Shown: positions 5,135-6,352 of the stretch, piece by piece | Layout of the letters: each line of letters begins with the position of its first letter | Position numbering within the stretch: position 1 is the first letter of the stretch | Notes under the pieces: generated by a model | Database searches by the model: none | Told to the model about the DNA's origin: nothing | The model's input: only the letters and a program-made list of their open reading frames with translations | From: Sulfuricella sp. | Lineage (GTDB): Bacteria; Pseudomonadota; Gammaproteobacteria; Burkholderiales; Sulfuricellaceae | NCBI GenBank assembly: GCA_019911785.1 | Contig: JAIOJM010000334.1 | Coordinates: forward strand, 1-6,352 | Direction: 5' to 3' | Length of the DNA: 6,352 nt | Translations under genes and position numbers: made by a program

Positions 5135-5800
5135 TTGAAGCTGGTGCTATTTGACCTGGACAACACGCTGCTTTCCGGGGACAGCGATTTCGAGTGGGCG
5201 CAGTTCCTGATCGAGCGCGGCGTGCTCGACCGCGAGGTGTACGAGGCGCGCAACCAGGCGTTCTACGATCAGTACAAGGCCGGCACGCTGGATATCCACG
5301 AGTTTCTCGACTTTCAGCTCAAGCCGCTGTCGCGCCACCCGCGAGCCCAACTGGATATCTGGCATGGACAATTCATGCACGAAAAGATTTTGCCGATCAT
5401 CAACCCGAAGGGGCGCGACCTGGTCGACCGGAGCCTGCGCGAGGCGGACCTGGTGGCGATCATCACCGCCACCAACAGCTTCGTCACGATGCCGATCGCC
5501 AGAGCGTTCGGGGTCGAGCACCTGATCGCGACGGAACCGGAACAGAAAGGCGGCGAATTCACCGGCAAGGTGGCCGGCACGCCCAGCTTCCGCGAGGGGA
5601 AAATCACCCGTCTCGACGCCTGGTTGAAACAGCGCGGGCTGGACTGGGAGGGCGTGCAGGAGAGCTGGTTCTATAGCGATTCCCTCAACGATCTGCCGCT
5701 GCTGGAACGGGTCAGCAACCCGGTGGCGGTGGACCCCGATCCTACCCTGAAGGTGCATGCCGAGAAGAGCGGTTGGCCGGTGATTTCATTGCGTGTTTAA
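5135..5800 (+). CDS. HAD-superfamily phosphatase, subfamily IB (SerB/PSP-like)
   Basis: All four HAD motifs are visible, numbering from TTG 5135: FDLDNT with nucleophile D7 and acid/base D9; ITATN at 110-114 supplying the motif II Thr; K156 in REGK; and YSDSLNDLPLL with D182 and D186 binding magnesium. The long helical insert between motifs I and II (about 15-80) and the motif spacing fit the subfamily IB group, which includes phosphoserine phosphatase and similar cytosolic phosphatases. The substrate cannot be told from sequence. There is no signal peptide. Start choice: a TTG at 5129 is also in frame, but GGGG at 5123-5126 is only 2 bases from it and 8 bases from TTG 5135, and MKLVLFDLDNT is the usual N-terminus. 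The protein would be 221 residues. It is transcribed away from the CbiM-like gene and is followed by a repeat-bearing gap. Confidence 0.88.
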   Translation: MKLVLFDLDNTLLSGDSDFEWAQFLIERGVLDREVYEARNQAFYDQYKAGTLDIHEFLDFQLKPLSRHPRAQLDIWHGQFMHEKILPIINPKGRDLVDRSLREADLVAIITATNSFVTMPIARAFGVEHLIATEPEQKGGEFTGKVAGTPSFREGKITRLDAWLKQRGLDWEGVQESWFYSDSLNDLPLLERVSNPVAVDPDPTLKVHAEKSGWPVISLRV

Positions 5801-5831
5801 CCGCTTCGCAGCACGATTTTCTGCTCATTCT

Positions 5832-5869
5832 GTTCCCGCCGGGCCTGTTGGCCGGGACGTTATTGTTAT
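5832..5869 (+). terminator. Weak candidate terminator after the HAD gene
   Basis: CCCG and GGCC segments at 5835-5844 can pair, with bulges, to GGCCGGGAC at 5850-5858 around a TGTT loop. This is followed by the T-rich GTTATTGTTAT. The stem is imperfect and the T-tract is interrupted, so termination efficiency is doubtful. The T-rich part also overlaps the candidate -35 of the next gene. Confidence 0.3.
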
Positions 5870-5890
5870 CACACCCTGATGTTGTATGAT
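5863..5890 (+). promoter_or_regulatory. Candidate sigma70-type promoter for the MBL-fold gene
   Basis: TTGTTA (5863-5868) and TATGAT (5885-5890) are separated by 16 bases. They match the consensus at 4 of 6 and 5 of 6 positions. The predicted start near 5897 falls at the first base of the palindromic repeat, so that repeat would form the 5' end of the messenger. Confidence 0.45.
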
Positions 5891-5897
5891 GCTAAGC

Positions 5898-5985
5898 AGG
5901 GCGGATGAGGCCGCAGGCCGTTATCCGCCGTATGGTTTACGGCGCTTCGACTCATACGGCGGATAACGCTACGCTCATCCGCCCT
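5898..5985. repeat. Double palindromic repeat in the leader of the MBL-fold gene
   Basis: The left arm (5898-5934) and right arm (5953-5985) are inverted copies. They match perfectly over the outer 12 bases (AGGGCGGATGAG) and the inner 16 (CGTTATCCGCCGTATG). The centres differ: GCCGCAGGC on the left versus CGTAG, read on the minus strand, on the right. Each arm is also a palindrome on its own (GGCGGAT...ATCCGCC), so the DNA or RNA can form one long hairpin with an 18-base loop or two adjacent hairpins. GGCGGA...TCCGCC repeats of this kind are, from memory, dispersed in many proteobacteria. No target-site duplication is evident. Confidence 0.85.
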
Positions 5986-6001
5986 ACGAGCTGAAAAATC
6001 T

Positions 6002-6008
6002 GGAGGAG
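6002..6008 (+). promoter_or_regulatory. Strong ribosome binding site of the MBL-fold gene
   Basis: GGAGGAG lies 8 bases before the ATG at 6017 and sets the start. GAGCT (5988-5992) could pair with AGCTC (6007-6011), which would place GGAGG in or beside a small hairpin loop. Confidence 0.8.
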
Positions 6009-6016
6009 CTCTACCA

Positions 6017-6352
6017 ATGTGGATTCTAGGAAATCGAAACGGAAGTTGGCAGTTGTTTTCTGCCGGCGTGAGGCTGGTCGTCTGCAGCCTGCTGGCCGTG
6101 TCGTTCGCCGCTCATGCCGACCGCTTGCCCCGACAGGCGGTGGATACCGCTGAAGTTCCCGAGATCGTCATCTTCGGCAGGGATTCCGACAGCAAGCCCC
6201 TGCCTTATTATCGCATTGCTCCCGACGTTTATTTCCTCTATGGCAATATTGCCGAGGTGGACCGTAAGAACCGCGGCTTCAACGGCAACGCCGGCTTCGT
6301 CGTGACCGACGAGGGGGTGGTGGTGATCGACAGCCTGGGAACGCCCAAGCTG
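6017..6352 (+). CDS. Exported metallo-beta-lactamase-fold hydrolase, N-terminal part (runs off the window)
   Basis: Only 112 codons are present and the frame is open at the right edge. The start is ATG 6017 behind a strong ribosome binding site. Residues 11-34 form a signal peptide with a probable cleavage after AAHA (34), so the enzyme is exported. The segment NAGFVVTDEGVVVIDSL (91-107) is the paired N-terminal beta strands of the metallo-beta-lactamase fold, with the conserved Asp at 105. VYFLYGNIAEVD (71-82) fits the strand just before it. The zinc ligands (HxHxDH) lie beyond the window. The pattern resembles the periplasmic MBL hydrolases annotated as quinoprotein relay or SoxH-like enzymes, but the subfamily and substrate cannot be fixed from this part. 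The messenger probably carries the palindromic repeat in its leader. Confidence 0.82.
   Translation, partial: MWILGNRNGSWQLFSAGVRLVVCSLLAVSFAAHADRLPRQAVDTAEVPEIVIFGRDSDSKPLPYYRIAPDVYFLYGNIAEVDRKNRGFNGNAGFVVTDEGVVVIDSLGTPKL

Noticed and set aside
5147..5758. 203-codon minus-strand frame opposite the HAD phosphatase gene
   Set aside because: It is a shadow of a gene with all four HAD motifs, and its Arg/Val/Gln-rich sequence is not recognisable.

Overview
The window looks like a chromosomal segment of a Gram-negative bacterium, most likely a betaproteobacterium. The reasons are moderately GC-rich coding DNA, Sec and Tat signal peptides on envelope proteins, a COG3235-type CbiM-like permease, an ErfK/YbiS-type L,D-transpeptidase and a MepK/YcbK-type M15 hydrolase. 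Long palindromic intergenic repeats of kinds I recall from proteobacterial genomes also fit. The taxon is an inference, because no rRNA or tRNA gene is present.

Layout. (1) Positions 1-540 are essentially gene-free apart from a possible gene start on the minus strand at the left edge. They hold a long imperfect palindrome (168-292) and a leader region with competing inverted repeats (425-501). (2) Positions 541-2524 carry two plus-strand genes for exported proteins: a cyanophycinase-like serine peptidase (family S51), then a protein resembling an MA-clan metallopeptidase whose zinc-binding motif looks destroyed. (3) Positions 4912-2699 on the minus strand carry three genes in probable operon order: a CbiM-like membrane protein, a LysM + YkuD L,D-transpeptidase and a Tat-exported M15/DUF882 peptidoglycan hydrolase. 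The last two overlap by four bases. (4) Positions 4913-5134 are a divergent intergenic region filled by a second palindromic element, with DnaA-box-like ends and a perfect 13-bp internal hairpin. (5) Positions 5135-5800 encode a HAD subfamily IB (SerB-like) phosphatase. (6) Positions 5801-6016 hold a third palindromic repeat just downstream of a plausible promoter. (7) Positions 6017-6352 are the start of an exported metallo-beta-lactamase-fold hydrolase that runs off the window.

Functional picture. The clearest partnership is the L,D-transpeptidase and the M15 hydrolase. By family knowledge the first makes 3-3 peptidoglycan cross-links (or anchors proteins) and the second cuts such cross-links, so synthesis and turnover appear translationally coupled. 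The S51 peptidase and its degenerate-protease neighbour may form a small exported module, but that is inferred from order and export signals only. I found no CRISPR array, tRNA, rRNA, insertion sequence or phage gene. The most unusual content is three unrelated palindromic elements within about 6 kb, and the apparent pseudo-protease next to the cyanophycinase-like gene.
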